Below are positions 18,165-27,966 of a stretch of 64,000 nucleotides of DNA, piece by piece. The stretch spans positions 25,457 to 89,456 of the forward strand of contig JALHPC010000007.1 in assembly GCA_022842685.1 (NCBI GenBank), in the 5' to 3' direction. The notes under the pieces are model-generated. The model saw only the letters and a list, made by a program, of their open reading frames with translations, searched no databases and was not told where the DNA came from. The stretch's first letter is position 1, and each line of letters opens with the position of its first letter. The position numbers and the translations under genes were made by a program. This stretch comes from Candidatus Kapaibacterium sp. Lineage in GTDB: Bacteria > Bacteroidota > Ignavibacteria > Kapaibacteriales > Kapaibacteriaceae.

Positions 18165-18384
18165 TATCAAAATGGAACTGAAGACGCAATCTCAGAGGGG
18201 TCTATGCTGTGCAATCGTCTTTTTGTTCGGACACATAGGTGGCACGTCTTAACCTCGTACATGGCCATGTTTATCTCAGGTAACGATGCTTGAGACGCGC
18301 AACGTCGAAACCCCGACATCGACGAGTCACCGTCTTCTAATGCACCGAATGACCGTTGGGACGATTCCAAAATAGAGCAGACTC

Positions 18385-18402
18385 AGATAGAAAATCCTAT
18401 CT
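18385..18402. promoter_or_regulatory. Inverted repeat upstream of the 890-aa exported protein gene
   Basis: AGATAG and CTATCT flank an AAAATC centre, 38 bases before the ATG at 18440. It could be an operator or a leader hairpin. The rest of the stretch between the hairpin array and this gene (18165-18439) shows nothing else I can name. Confidence 0.3.
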
Positions 18403-18439
18403 TTCAACGTTTGTGTTCACGTTTGCTGGGAGTCACAAG

Positions 18440-21115
18440 ATGAAATCAACACTCACAGGTTTCCTACTTCTGCTGTGCTTGACCATTGGAGCGCTCGTTG
18501 AAGCCGACGCTCTGCATCGCAACTCCGATCGATTTGAGCGTAAGTGGGCGAGAACCTTCGACAAGGATGTTCCTGTTGTCTTTGCCGGCAATGGTTCGAA
18601 GTTCCTTCGCCTGACTGGACCCAGGATTGGAGTATTGTATGATGGGACTTCAGGTTTACTTCTTGACACCGTACGTTTTCCGAAGGACGTCACTCGAAAG
18701 AGCGTTGCCTTTATAGGAGACTCACTCATTAGTGTCTATAGCGATTTCCGACTTTCTGATGGAATTGTTATATGGTATTACGACTACGATGCTCATGAGT
18801 TTATCGCAAAAGTCACAACCCTAGATTTTCGTACTCTAGAGAAGATTGGCTATGCCACTCCGAGGATTTTTAGTCTACCAGGTGGTGGCCTTGGGATTAG
18901 CACTTTCACAGGTGCTTCAGTTCAAGGCGTTATTGCTTCTTATTATGAAACATTATTCCTGAATGCAGATGGCCAAATTTTGAGCGTTTTGGGTACAAAT
19001 GCGTTCTGGCTCACCTGGGTTCCCAGTAATTATCAGATTCTGATTGATGGAAACGACTGGCATTACAACAGGCGAGAAATTAGTTCCGAATCGAACAGCA
19101 TGATTGTTCTAGGGGGACTAACAGACGTCCTGCGTCGTTGGAGGACAAGAAGTGTCCATTACCAGGCTCCCATAGCGACAGGATCACCTGTGCACTTCAT
19201 CTCTCGCTTCGACAATGGCACATCCATCTTCAGTGACACATCACATTGGCCATTACGTCTCCCATCGCAGGATTCTATTCTCTCGTCATTGACATCGCAG
19301 TCCACGCTGCTGGCGTCGTCGAAAATCAGCGACACCACCGTGTTACTCAGAAGTGTTGCTTTCTTTGATACGGCTGGAGTAGTCCTTGATACGGTTGAGT
19401 CAACATCGCCGGGCTCGTTGCAGACCTGGTTACTTGGTGTTGACAAAGTTGGCTTTGTGTACAGTCCGTCGGCCAAGACGATGTATCGTTACGATATTCA
19501 CCTAGATGCCGACATTAGTGATCACTATTTACAGCAGGATCCTGATACGATGGCGCTGTATTCTGCGCTTCGTTCAACAGCCGTCGTGTTGACCAATGAT
19601 GGTGTAGATGCGTACCAGTTTACTATCGGAGGAATCACCTACCCTTTCGTGATGACCAATACGATAGTGACAAGCGCAGAGCGCATAGGAGTCTTTGTTG
19701 ATACGCTTCGTGCGTTCTCAGCACGCAGACCTGACCTGCGGATTACGACCGTTTTTCCACGGCGTTTTGTTATTGATATCACGGAGGCTGTTTCCTCTCG
19801 ACGAGTATCGTCTGATCCGGTTCTCTCAATTTCTGTTTCACCTACAGGCGATCGCTTGCTTCTATGCTCCGGCTCTCGACAGTCCGACTTTAGATGCAGC
19901 ATCGTAGATGCCGTAGCTACGGCGTCCGGCAAAATTATTCTGGATGAGTTGGATCTGCCGTTCGCCATTTATCCCGCACCGGGGGCGTTGTTGTCCAATC
20001 ACACGTATGCGACTATTCGCAGTCGCCCTGGTAGGGAATTGTCGGACCGTGGTAAGTTTGCTCTTGATACGTCTCATTTAGTTATCTCGAAGTTGCCTGA
20101 TGATGACTCTGAATCAATCATCCAGTTTACTCACGATGGTTGTGTCATCCGTATTAAACGAGACTACAGCGAGGATTATGTTTATCGCGCAGTTCCCCGT
20201 GCGCGCTTTCGTTCATACTGGGGAAAATTCGCGCGCCGATTCATGCTATGGACATATGACCGTGAAGATGCCCCTTCTTATTGTCATAACGGGCAAGGTG
20301 CGAGTTTCTTCGAGGCCGTTTATCAGTTTGACCCACTCAAACCTCTCACTTCCAGCGACATATCCATTACATTGCGAAGCGACAAGGCACAAGCAGAGGT
20401 CATTGATGCTCAGCCCACTCATGACGACAATATTCTCATTACAACGACTCTGGGTGTTAGTGCTATGCACCCTGCCACCAAGGATACGCTATTTCACATT
20501 CCTGTGCGCAACATCAGGGCGGCTGTTCAGCTCACTGACAGCGTGATTGTTACTTCCGCTGGAGCGATTTTTCGAACTGACACGGGATGGGCAACGGGGT
20601 GGAGGATCGGCTACCAAGACTTCTTACGGTTGTACCCCGTTTCGAGAAGTGCCGTTTTAGTGATTCGATCAAGTGCCGATTCCATCGGTACCGTGTTCGA
20701 TGTTCAGACAGGTGAGGTACTTCGCCACCTCGGCAAAGGGTATGGCGTGACCACTGCCGCTGACTTTGATCCTGTTCGTGGTCGGCTTTATCTTGGATCG
20801 GCCAACGGGATACTGGGAGTTTGGGATCTCTCAGAGTTTCTTGACTCAACCAGTACAAGCACTCAGTTAGACGACGCAACGCTGCTTCGCCCTAACGTGT
20901 CATTTGCGAACGGCACGATTTCGGTAGACAATCTCGAGACGAATGCCGTCATTGATGTTTACACGTATCATGGACAGCTTCTTTCTCGCAGCAGCGCAAC
21001 GCCATTTGACGTTCACAACATTACGCTATCCCCCGACTTCACCACTGGCGTCGTGTATGTAGTGGTTCGCACAGCCGAGGGTACTTCGGCTCATCCGATA
21101 GTAGTCTACCGATAG
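18440..21115 (+). CDS. Large exported hypothetical protein, propeller-like, AT-richer than neighbours
   Basis: About 891 residues from the ATG at 18440, preceded by GGGAG at good spacing and starting a signal peptide (MKSTLTGFLLLLCLTIGALVEA). The ORF start at 18356 adds 28 unlikely residues. The body is beta-rich with WD/propeller-like pieces (GRLYLGSANGILGVWDLSEF). The last 70 residues (AVIDVYTYHGQLLSRSS ... GVVYVVVRTAEG) look like a weak Por sorting domain. Codon use is visibly more AT-rich than in flanking genes, and the gene lies between the hairpin array and a convergent gene, consistent with acquisition. Function unknown. Confidence 0.75.
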   Translation: MKSTLTGFLLLLCLTIGALVEADALHRNSDRFERKWARTFDKDVPVVFAGNGSKFLRLTGPRIGVLYDGTSGLLLDTVRFPKDVTRKSVAFIGDSLISVYSDFRLSDGIVIWYYDYDAHEFIAKVTTLDFRTLEKIGYATPRIFSLPGGGLGISTFTGASVQGVIASYYETLFLNADGQILSVLGTNAFWLTWVPSNYQILIDGNDWHYNRREISSESNSMIVLGGLTDVLRRWRTRSVHYQAPIATGSPVHFISRFDNGTSIFSDTSHWPLRLPSQDSILSSLTSQSTLLASSKISDTTVLLRSVAFFDTAGVVLDTVESTSPGSLQTWLLGVDKVGFVYSPSAKTMYRYDIHLDADISDHYLQQDPDTMALYSALRSTAVVLTNDGVDAYQFTIGGITYPFVMTNTIVTSAERIGVFVDTLRAFSARRPDLRITTVFPRRFVIDITEAVSSRRVSSDPVLSISVSPTGDRLLLCSGSRQSDFRCSIVDAVATASGKIILDELDLPFAIYPAPGALLSNHTYATIRSRPGRELSDRGKFALDTSHLVISKLPDDDSESIIQFTHDGCVIRIKRDYSEDYVYRAVPRARFRSYWGKFARRFMLWTYDREDAPSYCHNGQGASFFEAVYQFDPLKPLTSSDISITLRSDKAQAEVIDAQPTHDDNILITTTLGVSAMHPATKDTLFHIPVRNIRAAVQLTDSVIVTSAGAIFRTDTGWATGWRIGYQDFLRLYPVSRSAVLVIRSSADSIGTVFDVQTGEVLRHLGKGYGVTTAADFDPVRGRLYLGSANGILGVWDLSEFLDSTSTSTQLDDATLLRPNVSFANGTISVDNLETNAVIDVYTYHGQLLSRSSATPFDVHNITLSPDFTTGVVYVVVRTAEGTSAHPIVVYR

Positions 21116-21154
21116 CCGACGTTCTTGACGTTGGTGCCAACAATGACATTCTGC

Positions 21155-22108
21155 TTAGGAACGCGGCTGCGACGCGGGGAGATCATATGTGCAATATGCG
21201 CAAAGCCCTTTGCACACTTCGGCGATGAACGTTGCTGCTAGGCGCGCTGTGCGTCCGTCGGTATCGAAGGCGGGATTGACTTCCACGATGTCGACGGCTG
21301 CAAGGTGGCCCGTAGCGATTGCCGCAGCGATGATTTGCGTCAGATCCCACGGCGTAAGGCCGTCTGATGCCGGAGCGCTAACGCCTGGTGCCCACGCACT
21401 GCTGACGGCGTCCACGTCGATCGACAGGTAGAGCGGCACGTTACCCACGTGCTGTAGCGCCTGTTGGAAGGCCGTTCGTGTTCCCGCAGTGCGCACGTCG
21501 TCGAGCATGGTAATGTGTGCGCCTTGGTGGTTCAGCCAGTCGAGATGCGGCTTACTAACGCTGATGTGTTGCAGGCCAAATTCGGCGAAGCGGCGGCCGT
21601 GCAAGTGGCCTTCGTCGATGGCTTGCCGGAACGGCGAGCCGGAGTGTGCCAGTGCCCCTTGCAGCAAAGGGCGTACATCGGCGTGGGCGTCGATGTTGAT
21701 GCAGGCCCACGTGCTGTGGACGTCGGACATGGCCCGCATGGTAGGGTAGGCAACGTCGTGGCCGCCACCAAGGGTTATGGGGAGCCAGCCGCGGCTTAGA
21801 ACGTCGCCAACCACAGCGCGCTGGGCTGCGTGGATTTCTTCGAGGGTGCGGCCCTCGCAGGGAACGTTGCCAAGATCGACAATGGCCAGTGCACCTGCGT
21901 TGATAGCATCGATGGTAGCACTCGTGGCTAGACGTCCGAAGGCCGTGCGAATAGCGTCGGGTGCAAGCGCAGCCCCGGGTCGGCCGCCGTTACGCTCCAC
22001 GCCGATGTGTTGGGGAACGCCGAGAATGGCTACCACGGTAGCGTCTGCAGATACGGTGCTGGCGTCCTGCCACACGTCCGCATATCGGATGTCGTCGGGT
22101 CGGGTCAT
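21155..22108 (-). CDS. Arginase/agmatinase/formimidoylglutamase-family ureohydrolase
   Basis: Binuclear-manganese hydrolase of the ureohydrolase superfamily. Metal-site motifs are ITLGGGHDVAYP, INIDAHADVRP and LSIDVDAVSSAWAPGVSAP, with SGSPFRQAI in the substrate region and the final DIVEVNPAFD. At 317 residues it is normal. Spacing and the SGSPFR motif resemble formimidoylglutamase (HutG) more than arginase, but no other histidine-utilisation genes are in the window, so substrate is left open. It lies 33 bases after the giant T9SS cargo gene on the same strand and is probably cotranscribed. Confidence 0.85.
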   Translation of the reverse strand: MTRPDDIRYADVWQDASTVSADATVVAILGVPQHIGVERNGGRPGAALAPDAIRTAFGRLATSATIDAINAGALAIVDLGNVPCEGRTLEEIHAAQRAVVGDVLSRGWLPITLGGGHDVAYPTMRAMSDVHSTWACINIDAHADVRPLLQGALAHSGSPFRQAIDEGHLHGRRFAEFGLQHISVSKPHLDWLNHQGAHITMLDDVRTAGTRTAFQQALQHVGNVPLYLSIDVDAVSSAWAPGVSAPASDGLTPWDLTQIIAAAIATGHLAAVDIVEVNPAFDTDGRTARLAATFIAEVCKGLCAYCTYDLPASQPRS

Positions 22109-22141
22109 AGCATAGGTGATGCAAGCTGGCGAGGTGGGTCG

Positions 22142-25100
22142 TTATCGCGCCACAACAATCGTTTGCGTTTGCACCAAGGCGCCCGCATCGACGCTCAGCA
22201 AATACGTTCCCGATGCAACGCTTTCATCGATAGGTAGGCGCAATACACCACCCTCGATAACACCATTATACAGCACTGCGACTACCCGCCCAACGGCATC
22301 AATCAACTGCACACGTATTGGCGACGAAGGGGCGTCGGTTGGCGTTATCACGACTTCTGCAGCACCACGCACAGGGTGCGGAATAACGTCGATGCCGATG
22401 TACGACGGCGTGGCCTGATGTATTACACTCGACACATCGCCGGCAGAGCCCAAAAGTCGCACAGCCTTGCTGGACGTGCGCATGTCGTTGCTTTCCACAA
22501 TCAACGTTCCGGTGTTCTTGCCAGCGTCGGCACGCGTATATGCCACGTGCACTACCAGCGAGTCGTCCTGCGCCAAATCTAGCCCGCCCGTCGGTATCGC
22601 AGGTTCGGTGCGCACAAGCGTAAACACATTGCGTAGCGATGAAACACGTGCCGATGTTACGCGCAGGCCGGCTTCGTCTTCGGGTCGTATCACCACGCGG
22701 CCCCGTAGGGTGTCGCCAGGCTTTACATTGCCAAGGTCCAACGTGTCAACGTTCGTCACAATGGTTGGCAACGCCGCCACGCGGAACTGCATCCACGCCG
22801 TGGTGCCAAAGTCTGCGTTAAATCGCTTGAGCGACACGTCGCGGCTGCGAAACTCGAGCGATCCCGATCCGAGCTGCTGGCGTACAAACCACAAGTCCAA
22901 GCCATAACCAGAAGGATTCACAAGTTGAAACTCATAACAGCCGGGCTCTAACCGATAGGTTTGCTCGTACAAACGCTCGCTCTCAAGGTTGCGTCCAGAG
23001 GCAATTTCGGCGCCCCCTATCTTGCGGAGATACCAGGCAAACCCTTGTTGCTGGGCTTGTTTGTTTGTGCGGAGGTTAAGCGTGAAGTCTTTATAAAATG
23101 TTGGCGGCATTTCGAATACCGACGTCATAGCGTCGTTCTGCGCATACTCGTCTTCGACCCCATTTGGTGCCGATACGGTCACGCGGAAGGTCCTGCTACC
23201 CTCGGTAAATCCCCAATCCAGTTGCGGTAGTGATACCGTGTCGGACTCCATAAACGCCAGCGATCCCGTCCATGCAAACGTGCCACTTACTCCATCATCC
23301 ACACCGTACGTAATAGTGCACCGTGTAAGCGTTTGACTTCCCGTATTGCGAATTATCACAACGGGGTCTCCACAAATGGGATTTAATCGCGAATAAAACT
23401 CCCACCTGCTTGGTGAAATAATATCAGCCACGGCAACATCGTTTCTAAAACTTGTTGGTCCATATCCCAGCATTTGCATGGTCACGTCCCATACACCCTG
23501 CGATGCATTCCATTGATCGCTCTCCACCCCATAGTCAAGGGTCACCGTTCGTGCGCCCTGCGGCAGTAACGATGTGAATTCCCAATCGAACACGTTTACT
23601 GGAGCACCCGGACACCAGCCAGCACGGTCGAGCTGCCATGTTCCGCCTTGCGGATAAACGGGGTTGTTGCCGCATTCATCCCACAGAAGCCACTCAAACG
23701 ACTTCTGACCATTGACGCTCACGTGGTGAAGTCGCTGACAGAATTCTGCACAGTTGCTGGGTTCACCAAAGCGATGTCCAGTGGTACGCGTCCGTACACG
23801 CCACTGCTCGGTACCATTCGCCAATGTCACTTGTGTTGGCGTAAGTAGCGTGCCTGCTGCAATCTGTGCGTATGAGCCGTCGCGCTGACTGTAAATCTGC
23901 TTGATTTGGCGTACAGGACGTGGTGGGGTTCCCGTGATGAAGCGGAAGGTGACGTCGATGAGCTCCTGCTGGTTGCCGGCCGATAGCGTTACGTTATTGC
24001 GTAGCAGCGGCGCATAGTCGGTAACGTCATAGATCCACTTAAAGCCGTTGGGTCCAAGGTCGAGCCCGATGCCGTATGGAGTAATAAAGCGTCCGATCTC
24101 GAATTCGACAACCGGGTCGAACCACTCTCGCACCAGACGTCGTAGCGTTGTTGTTGGCTCAACTCGAATCGAATCGCGCTGGAGGTCGGTTTCGTCGAGA
24201 ATAGGCATCCACCCAGCGGCAAACACCGTTAGCGTATCTGTAGCAACACCCGGATGGTCGGGGGCGTCGTGGCGGTAGATTCGTGGTTCGACGGGGCGGT
24301 TAAAGCGGATAAGAGAAACGCGCCGTGGCGTTTCGTCAACATCCACATGGCCTTGCGTAGCTGTGCCGCGGGAACTGCCTGGTTCGAGTGCGATAGCTGG
24401 ACGCCCACCAGCGTTTTGCGTCAGATGTCCCAGCAAATTCATACGCAACTGCCTGCGCTGCGGCATGCCCATCAGCGTGCCATTGTTACCACGCGCGGCG
24501 GCATCGCGTGCTATCGCAGGATTGTTGTCGGTTTCGGCACTGTACAATGCCAGCAAATTGTTGAAGTTCGGATGTGCATCGCCTACGCGGCGGTGCATGG
24601 TAGAGCGAATGGTGGCTTGGTCGAGGGCGGCATTGTATACCTGAATTTCATCGAGGAGTCCTTCGTACGACCCGGCGCCACCGGCGCCGATAATAAACCG
24701 TGCAATGCCATCCATGGCGCGGCGCATACCGCTGCCCTCGTGAAACACTTCGCCATTCAGGTAAATGCGCATTTGCCCCGTTGTGGCATTCTTCACAAAG
24801 GCCCAGTGATTCCAACGGCCTCGCGTAGCGTCGGCAGGTGCAGCCAGTTCAATACGGTCGAAGTTGCCATTGTCGGCATCACGGCCCGCATCCCAGTACA
24901 CGTTGTTGTTGTCCCATGGCAAGTGCACGTTCATCACACGGCGGCCACGGTTATCGTATGCTTCAAACACACTGTGAACTCGCGGCAGCTTTGCAGGATC
25001 GCCCCACGCCCAAAAGGCCACCGTAACCTCGTTGCGAATACTGTTGCCAACATCGGCTGGCAGCTCGATGAAGTCGCCCTGCGTAAACGCATAGGCCCAC

Positions 25101-25918
25101 CGTGAGTCGTCGGCCATGACGCCGGCAACGGCCGCCGTACTAGCGCCGATCGTAATAGGCGCCGAAGCACCAGTGCAGGCAATGTCTACCACGACGTCGC
25201 TCGTACCGTCCCACGTAAACGTCTTCGAAAAGCTCAGCAGGTTGTCGTTCTCTGTTAGTGTTATGGGGCGTCGAATCACCTCGGTACCCTCGGCTGTGCG
25301 CAGCGGCGGGGTAATCGTAGCGTTGCTCATGTTTGACATTACCACAGAGAGCAGTTCGATGCTGCCGGCGCTGCGCGCGGTAAGGCGCATGGCGGCAATG
25401 GGTCCGGCCTCGAGGCCAGCATCAAGAAGTTCTTGCGCACGCCATACCCAGCGGCCACGGTTGCCGGTGGGGGTAAGTAGTCCAGATAGGTTGGTGGTGG
25501 CCGTGCCTATCGCCACGACGTTGGCCGGTGCCCCTTGTCGCTGAAACAGCTCGGTGCGGAAACGACGTTTGGAGGCGGGGGCAACGGTGGTGTAGGCAAA
25601 AGAGTCGGGAGTGGCATTGCGAACGCGGAAGTTGACCTGCTCGCGGCGCGTGGAGTCGAACTGACCGGTAGAGTCGGTGATGAAGTTGTAGGTAAGGTAG
25701 TCCCATTCGCCACAATCAAATCGATCCTGCGTGGTACGAGGGTCGCACTTGAGTGTGTATTCCATGATGACCTTTTCGTACGACTGCGGCGGCGGAAACA
25801 GCCATGTGCCGCTTCGCTTTGTGATGTCGTCGAACGTAAGCGTGCGCACAGTGATGGTGTCGGCCGCGTGGACAGCGGCGCTGCTAATCACTAGAAGAAC
25901 GAGGAGCAAAGAACGCAT
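22142..25918 (-). CDS. Giant exported T9SS cargo with PNGaseF-like N-terminus and LamG-like domain
   Basis: A 1258-residue exported protein. Signal peptide MRSLLLVLLVISSAAVHAAD leads into a segment (FDDITKRSGTWLFPPP, KVIMEYTLKC, FDCGEWDYLTYNFI) that resembles the N-terminal jelly-roll of peptide-N-glycosidase-F-like proteins of Bacteroidetes. Around residues 280-430 is a LamG/concanavalin-like domain (VTVAFWAWGDPAKL ... WNHWAFVKN ... MRIYLNGEVFHEGS). The PNGaseF-like region resumes near QIKQIYSQRDGSYAQIAAG. The C-terminus has an ASH-like piece (DTLDLGNVKPGDTLRGRV) and a Por sorting domain (VIPHPVRGAAEV ... SGTYLLSVDAG). It may bind or cleave glycoprotein glycans; catalytic residues were not verified. 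Confidence 0.75.
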   Translation of the reverse strand: MRSLLLVLLVISSAAVHAADTITVRTLTFDDITKRSGTWLFPPPQSYEKVIMEYTLKCDPRTTQDRFDCGEWDYLTYNFITDSTGQFDSTRREQVNFRVRNATPDSFAYTTVAPASKRRFRTELFQRQGAPANVVAIGTATTNLSGLLTPTGNRGRWVWRAQELLDAGLEAGPIAAMRLTARSAGSIELLSVVMSNMSNATITPPLRTAEGTEVIRRPITLTENDNLLSFSKTFTWDGTSDVVVDIACTGASAPITIGASTAAVAGVMADDSRWAYAFTQGDFIELPADVGNSIRNEVTVAFWAWGDPAKLPRVHSVFEAYDNRGRRVMNVHLPWDNNNVYWDAGRDADNGNFDRIELAAPADATRGRWNHWAFVKNATTGQMRIYLNGEVFHEGSGMRRAMDGIARFIIGAGGAGSYEGLLDEIQVYNAALDQATIRSTMHRRVGDAHPNFNNLLALYSAETDNNPAIARDAAARGNNGTLMGMPQRRQLRMNLLGHLTQNAGGRPAIALEPGSSRGTATQGHVDVDETPRRVSLIRFNRPVEPRIYRHDAPDHPGVATDTLTVFAAGWMPILDETDLQRDSIRVEPTTTLRRLVREWFDPVVEFEIGRFITPYGIGLDLGPNGFKWIYDVTDYAPLLRNNVTLSAGNQQELIDVTFRFITGTPPRPVRQIKQIYSQRDGSYAQIAAGTLLTPTQVTLANGTEQWRVRTRTTGHRFGEPSNCAEFCQRLHHVSVNGQKSFEWLLWDECGNNPVYPQGGTWQLDRAGWCPGAPVNVFDWEFTSLLPQGARTVTLDYGVESDQWNASQGVWDVTMQMLGYGPTSFRNDVAVADIISPSRWEFYSRLNPICGDPVVIIRNTGSQTLTRCTITYGVDDGVSGTFAWTGSLAFMESDTVSLPQLDWGFTEGSRTFRVTVSAPNGVEDEYAQNDAMTSVFEMPPTFYKDFTLNLRTNKQAQQQGFAWYLRKIGGAEIASGRNLESERLYEQTYRLEPGCYEFQLVNPSGYGLDLWFVRQQLGSGSLEFRSRDVSLKRFNADFGTTAWMQFRVAALPTIVTNVDTLDLGNVKPGDTLRGRVVIRPEDEAGLRVTSARVSSLRNVFTLVRTEPAIPTGGLDLAQDDSLVVHVAYTRADAGKNTGTLIVESNDMRTSSKAVRLLGSAGDVSSVIHQATPSYIGIDVIPHPVRGAAEVVITPTDAPSSPIRVQLIDAVGRVVAVLYNGVIEGGVLRLPIDESVASGTYLLSVDAGALVQTQTIVVAR

Positions 25919-25939
25919 GGGGAACCTCCGAGAGAGCTG

Positions 25940-26704
25940 TTAGTGGCGGGCTACGCCGCCGTCGACGTTGATGGTTTGTCCAGTGATAATGCCCGAAGCG
26001 GGCAGGGCTAAGAAGGCCACGACATTGGCGATGTCTTCGGGTTCGTCGGAGCGGTGCACGGCCTGCTGGGGCAGGATGTGTTCGAGGATAGACGACATAG
26101 CCGTGGTGTTCTGCGGCCGATGTGTGGCGGTAAGACCAACGGTAATGGTATTGATGGTAATGCCATAGCGGCCGATTTCGCTGGCAAGAGAGCGGGTAAG
26201 GCCTATGACGCCCATCTTGGCCGTAACGTAGTGGGCAAGATAGGGAGTGCCAAGCCAGACGGTGTCGCTCGAAAACGTGATGATACGGCCAAAGCCGGCG
26301 CGCTTCATCACGGGGATGGTGGCTTTCAAGACATGAAACAGCGTATCGAGTGTTAGGTGCATGGTACGCTGCCACTCGTCGAAATTCAACAGATCGAAGG
26401 GTTCTTCGCTGTAGTGTCCAACATTGTGCACGAGGATGTCGATACCTCCGAAGCGCTCCACGGCAGCATCGACCATGGCTTGTACGTCGGCGGGACTTGT
26501 GCAGTCAACCGTCAAGGCCAGCACGTCGGCACCCGCCGCTTGTACCATGGCAGTGGTGTCGGACAAGTCGGCGATATCGGCTATTACCAGTCGGGCGCCC
26601 TCTTCGGCAAGGCGTTCGCACAGAGCACGGCCATTGCCATAGGCGGCACCGGTAACAACGGCAACGCGATCCTTGAGGCCTCGCTCGTAGCGGTTTATTT
26701 GCAT
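25940..26704 (-). CDS. Short-chain dehydrogenase/reductase (classical SDR)
   Basis: Cytoplasmic NAD(P)-dependent oxidoreductase of 254 residues. The cofactor motif is TGAAYGNG (18-25), NVG stands for the usual NAG, and the catalytic set is Ser145/146 with YVTAK (Tyr159, Lys163). The C-terminus INVDGGVARH is typical of FabG-like SDRs. It begins three bases after the stop of the serine-palmitoyltransferase-like gene, so the two almost certainly act together. A 3-keto-sphinganine-type reductase is attractive, but a generic 3-oxoacyl reductase cannot be excluded. Confidence 0.85.
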   Translation of the reverse strand: MQINRYERGLKDRVAVVTGAAYGNGRALCERLAEEGARLVIADIADLSDTTAMVQAAGADVLALTVDCTSPADVQAMVDAAVERFGGIDILVHNVGHYSEEPFDLLNFDEWQRTMHLTLDTLFHVLKATIPVMKRAGFGRIITFSSDTVWLGTPYLAHYVTAKMGVIGLTRSLASEIGRYGITINTITVGLTATHRPQNTTAMSSILEHILPQQAVHRSDEPEDIANVVAFLALPASGIITGQTINVDGGVARH

Positions 26705-26707
26705 GAC

Positions 26708-27901
26708 TTACGAGATAAGTCCAAGCTCGCGACCCACCTCGGCAAAAATGCTCAAGATTTTGTCGAGATGCTCGCGGCGGTGGGTGGCCATGTAGCTGGT
26801 GCGAAGCATCGATAGCGTTGGGGGCACGCCAGGGGGAACAAAGGCATTCACGAAGACGCCTTTATCGTAAAGCTGGCGCCACATGAAGAGGGTTTTTTCG
26901 ACATCGCCAAGCACGACAGGCACAATACCTGTGCGGGAATCGATGACTTCGAATCCAAGCCCTGCCAAGCCCGACCGCATGTAGTCGGCATTGGCAATCA
27001 ACTGGTCGATGAGTTCCGGCTGGCGTTCTACGATGTCTAACGCAGCCAGTGCGGCAGCCACCGAAGCAGGCGTAGGCGACGCGCTAAATATCAGGGCAGG
27101 ACTATGGTGCTTCAGGTAGTTGATAACGCGCTCGGGTCCGGCAACAAAGCCACCCAGCGAGGCAAACGTCTTCGAGAACGTGCCCATCGTCATATCGGTG
27201 CGGTGCACCAGGCCGAAGTGGCTGGCGGTGCCACGTCCACCCACGCCTACCACGCCCGTGGCGTGGGCGTCGTCCACCAAGATGCGCGCGCCGTAGCGCT
27301 CGGCAACGTCGACCATGCGGGGCAGGTCGACGAGTTCGCCGCTAACGCTAAACACGCCATCGGTGACGATGAACTTGCCAGCTCCCTCGGGGATGCGCTG
27401 GATGACGCGTTCCAAGTCGTCCATGTCGTTATGCTTGTATCGCACAAACTCGGCAAAGCCCCCCTTGGCCAGCATACATCCGCTGATGATGCAGGCGTGG
27501 TTTTCTTTGTCGGAGATAACGTAATCGCCCTTTCCAACCAAGCCACTGATAACGCCTAGGGCAGTCTGATAGCCGGTGCTAAAGAGCAACACGCTTTCGT
27601 AGCCAAGATAGGCCGCAAGGCGCGTTTCTAGCTCGTTGTGCAGGTCGATGGTACCCGTAAGGTAGCGCGAGCCCGAGCAGCCAGTGCCGTAGCGGTTCAC
27701 GGCGTCGATGGCGGCCTGCTTAACGTCGGGGTGCGACGTCAAACCAAGGTAGTTGTTCGAGCCAGCCATGATAACGCGACGGCCTTCGAGCATAACTTCA
27801 GGGCCCTCGTTTTCTTGAACGGGGCGGAAGTAGGGATAGAGGCCAAGGGCCTTGACTTCGTCGGCCCGAGTGAATTCATAACATTTTTGGAACAGGTCCA
27901 C
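26708..27901 (-). CDS. Alpha-oxoamine synthase, serine-palmitoyltransferase-like
   Basis: PLP enzyme that condenses an amino acid with an acyl-CoA or acyl-ACP. Motifs are [35 protein letters not shown] (210-220) and the Schiff-base lysine in [12 protein letters not shown] (Lys244). Length is 397. The N-terminus ([18 protein letters not shown]) resembles bacterial serine palmitoyltransferases rather than BioF, and no biotin genes are near. The adjacent SDR would fit the next reduction in sphingolipid-base synthesis. Glycine C-acetyltransferase (Kbl) or BioF remain alternatives. Confidence 0.85.
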   Translation of the reverse strand: MDLFQKCYEFTRADEVKALGLYPYFRPVQENEGPEVMLEGRRVIMAGSNNYLGLTSHPDVKQAAIDAVNRYGTGCSGSRYLTGTIDLHNELETRLAAYLGYESVLLFSTGYQTALGVISGLVGKGDYVISDKENHACIISGCMLAKGGFAEFVRYKHNDMDDLERVIQRIPEGAGKFIVTDGVFSVSGELVDLPRMVDVAERYGARILVDDAHATGVVGVGGRGTASHFGLVHRTDMTMGTFSKTFASLGGFVAGPERVINYLKHHSPALIFSASPTPASVAAALAALDIVERQPELIDQLIANADYMRSGLAGLGFEVIDSRTGIVPVVLGDVEKTLFMWRQLYDKGVFVNAFVPPGVPPTLSMLRTSYMATHRREHLDKILSIFAEVGRELGLIS

Positions 27902-27966
27902 GCAACGTCTCCGATAGATGTGCTACTGTGCTGCTGGTGCAGACATGATGATGGTAATGGGGCGCC

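Noticed and set aside
17673-18252. ORFs at 17779-18252 and the minus-strand ORF at 17953-18189
   Set aside because: They are open only because the hairpin repeats lack stops in some frames; the peptides are repeats of the same few words and there is no ribosome site.
21116-21154. Possible terminator between the 891-aa gene and the ureohydrolase gene
   Set aside because: The best stem (GTTGG-TG-CCAAC) has a two-base loop and no T-run.
24254-25105. Plus-strand ORF of 283 aa opposite the giant T9SS gene
   Set aside because: It is the antisense shadow of a convincing 1258-residue gene and has no recognisable domain.
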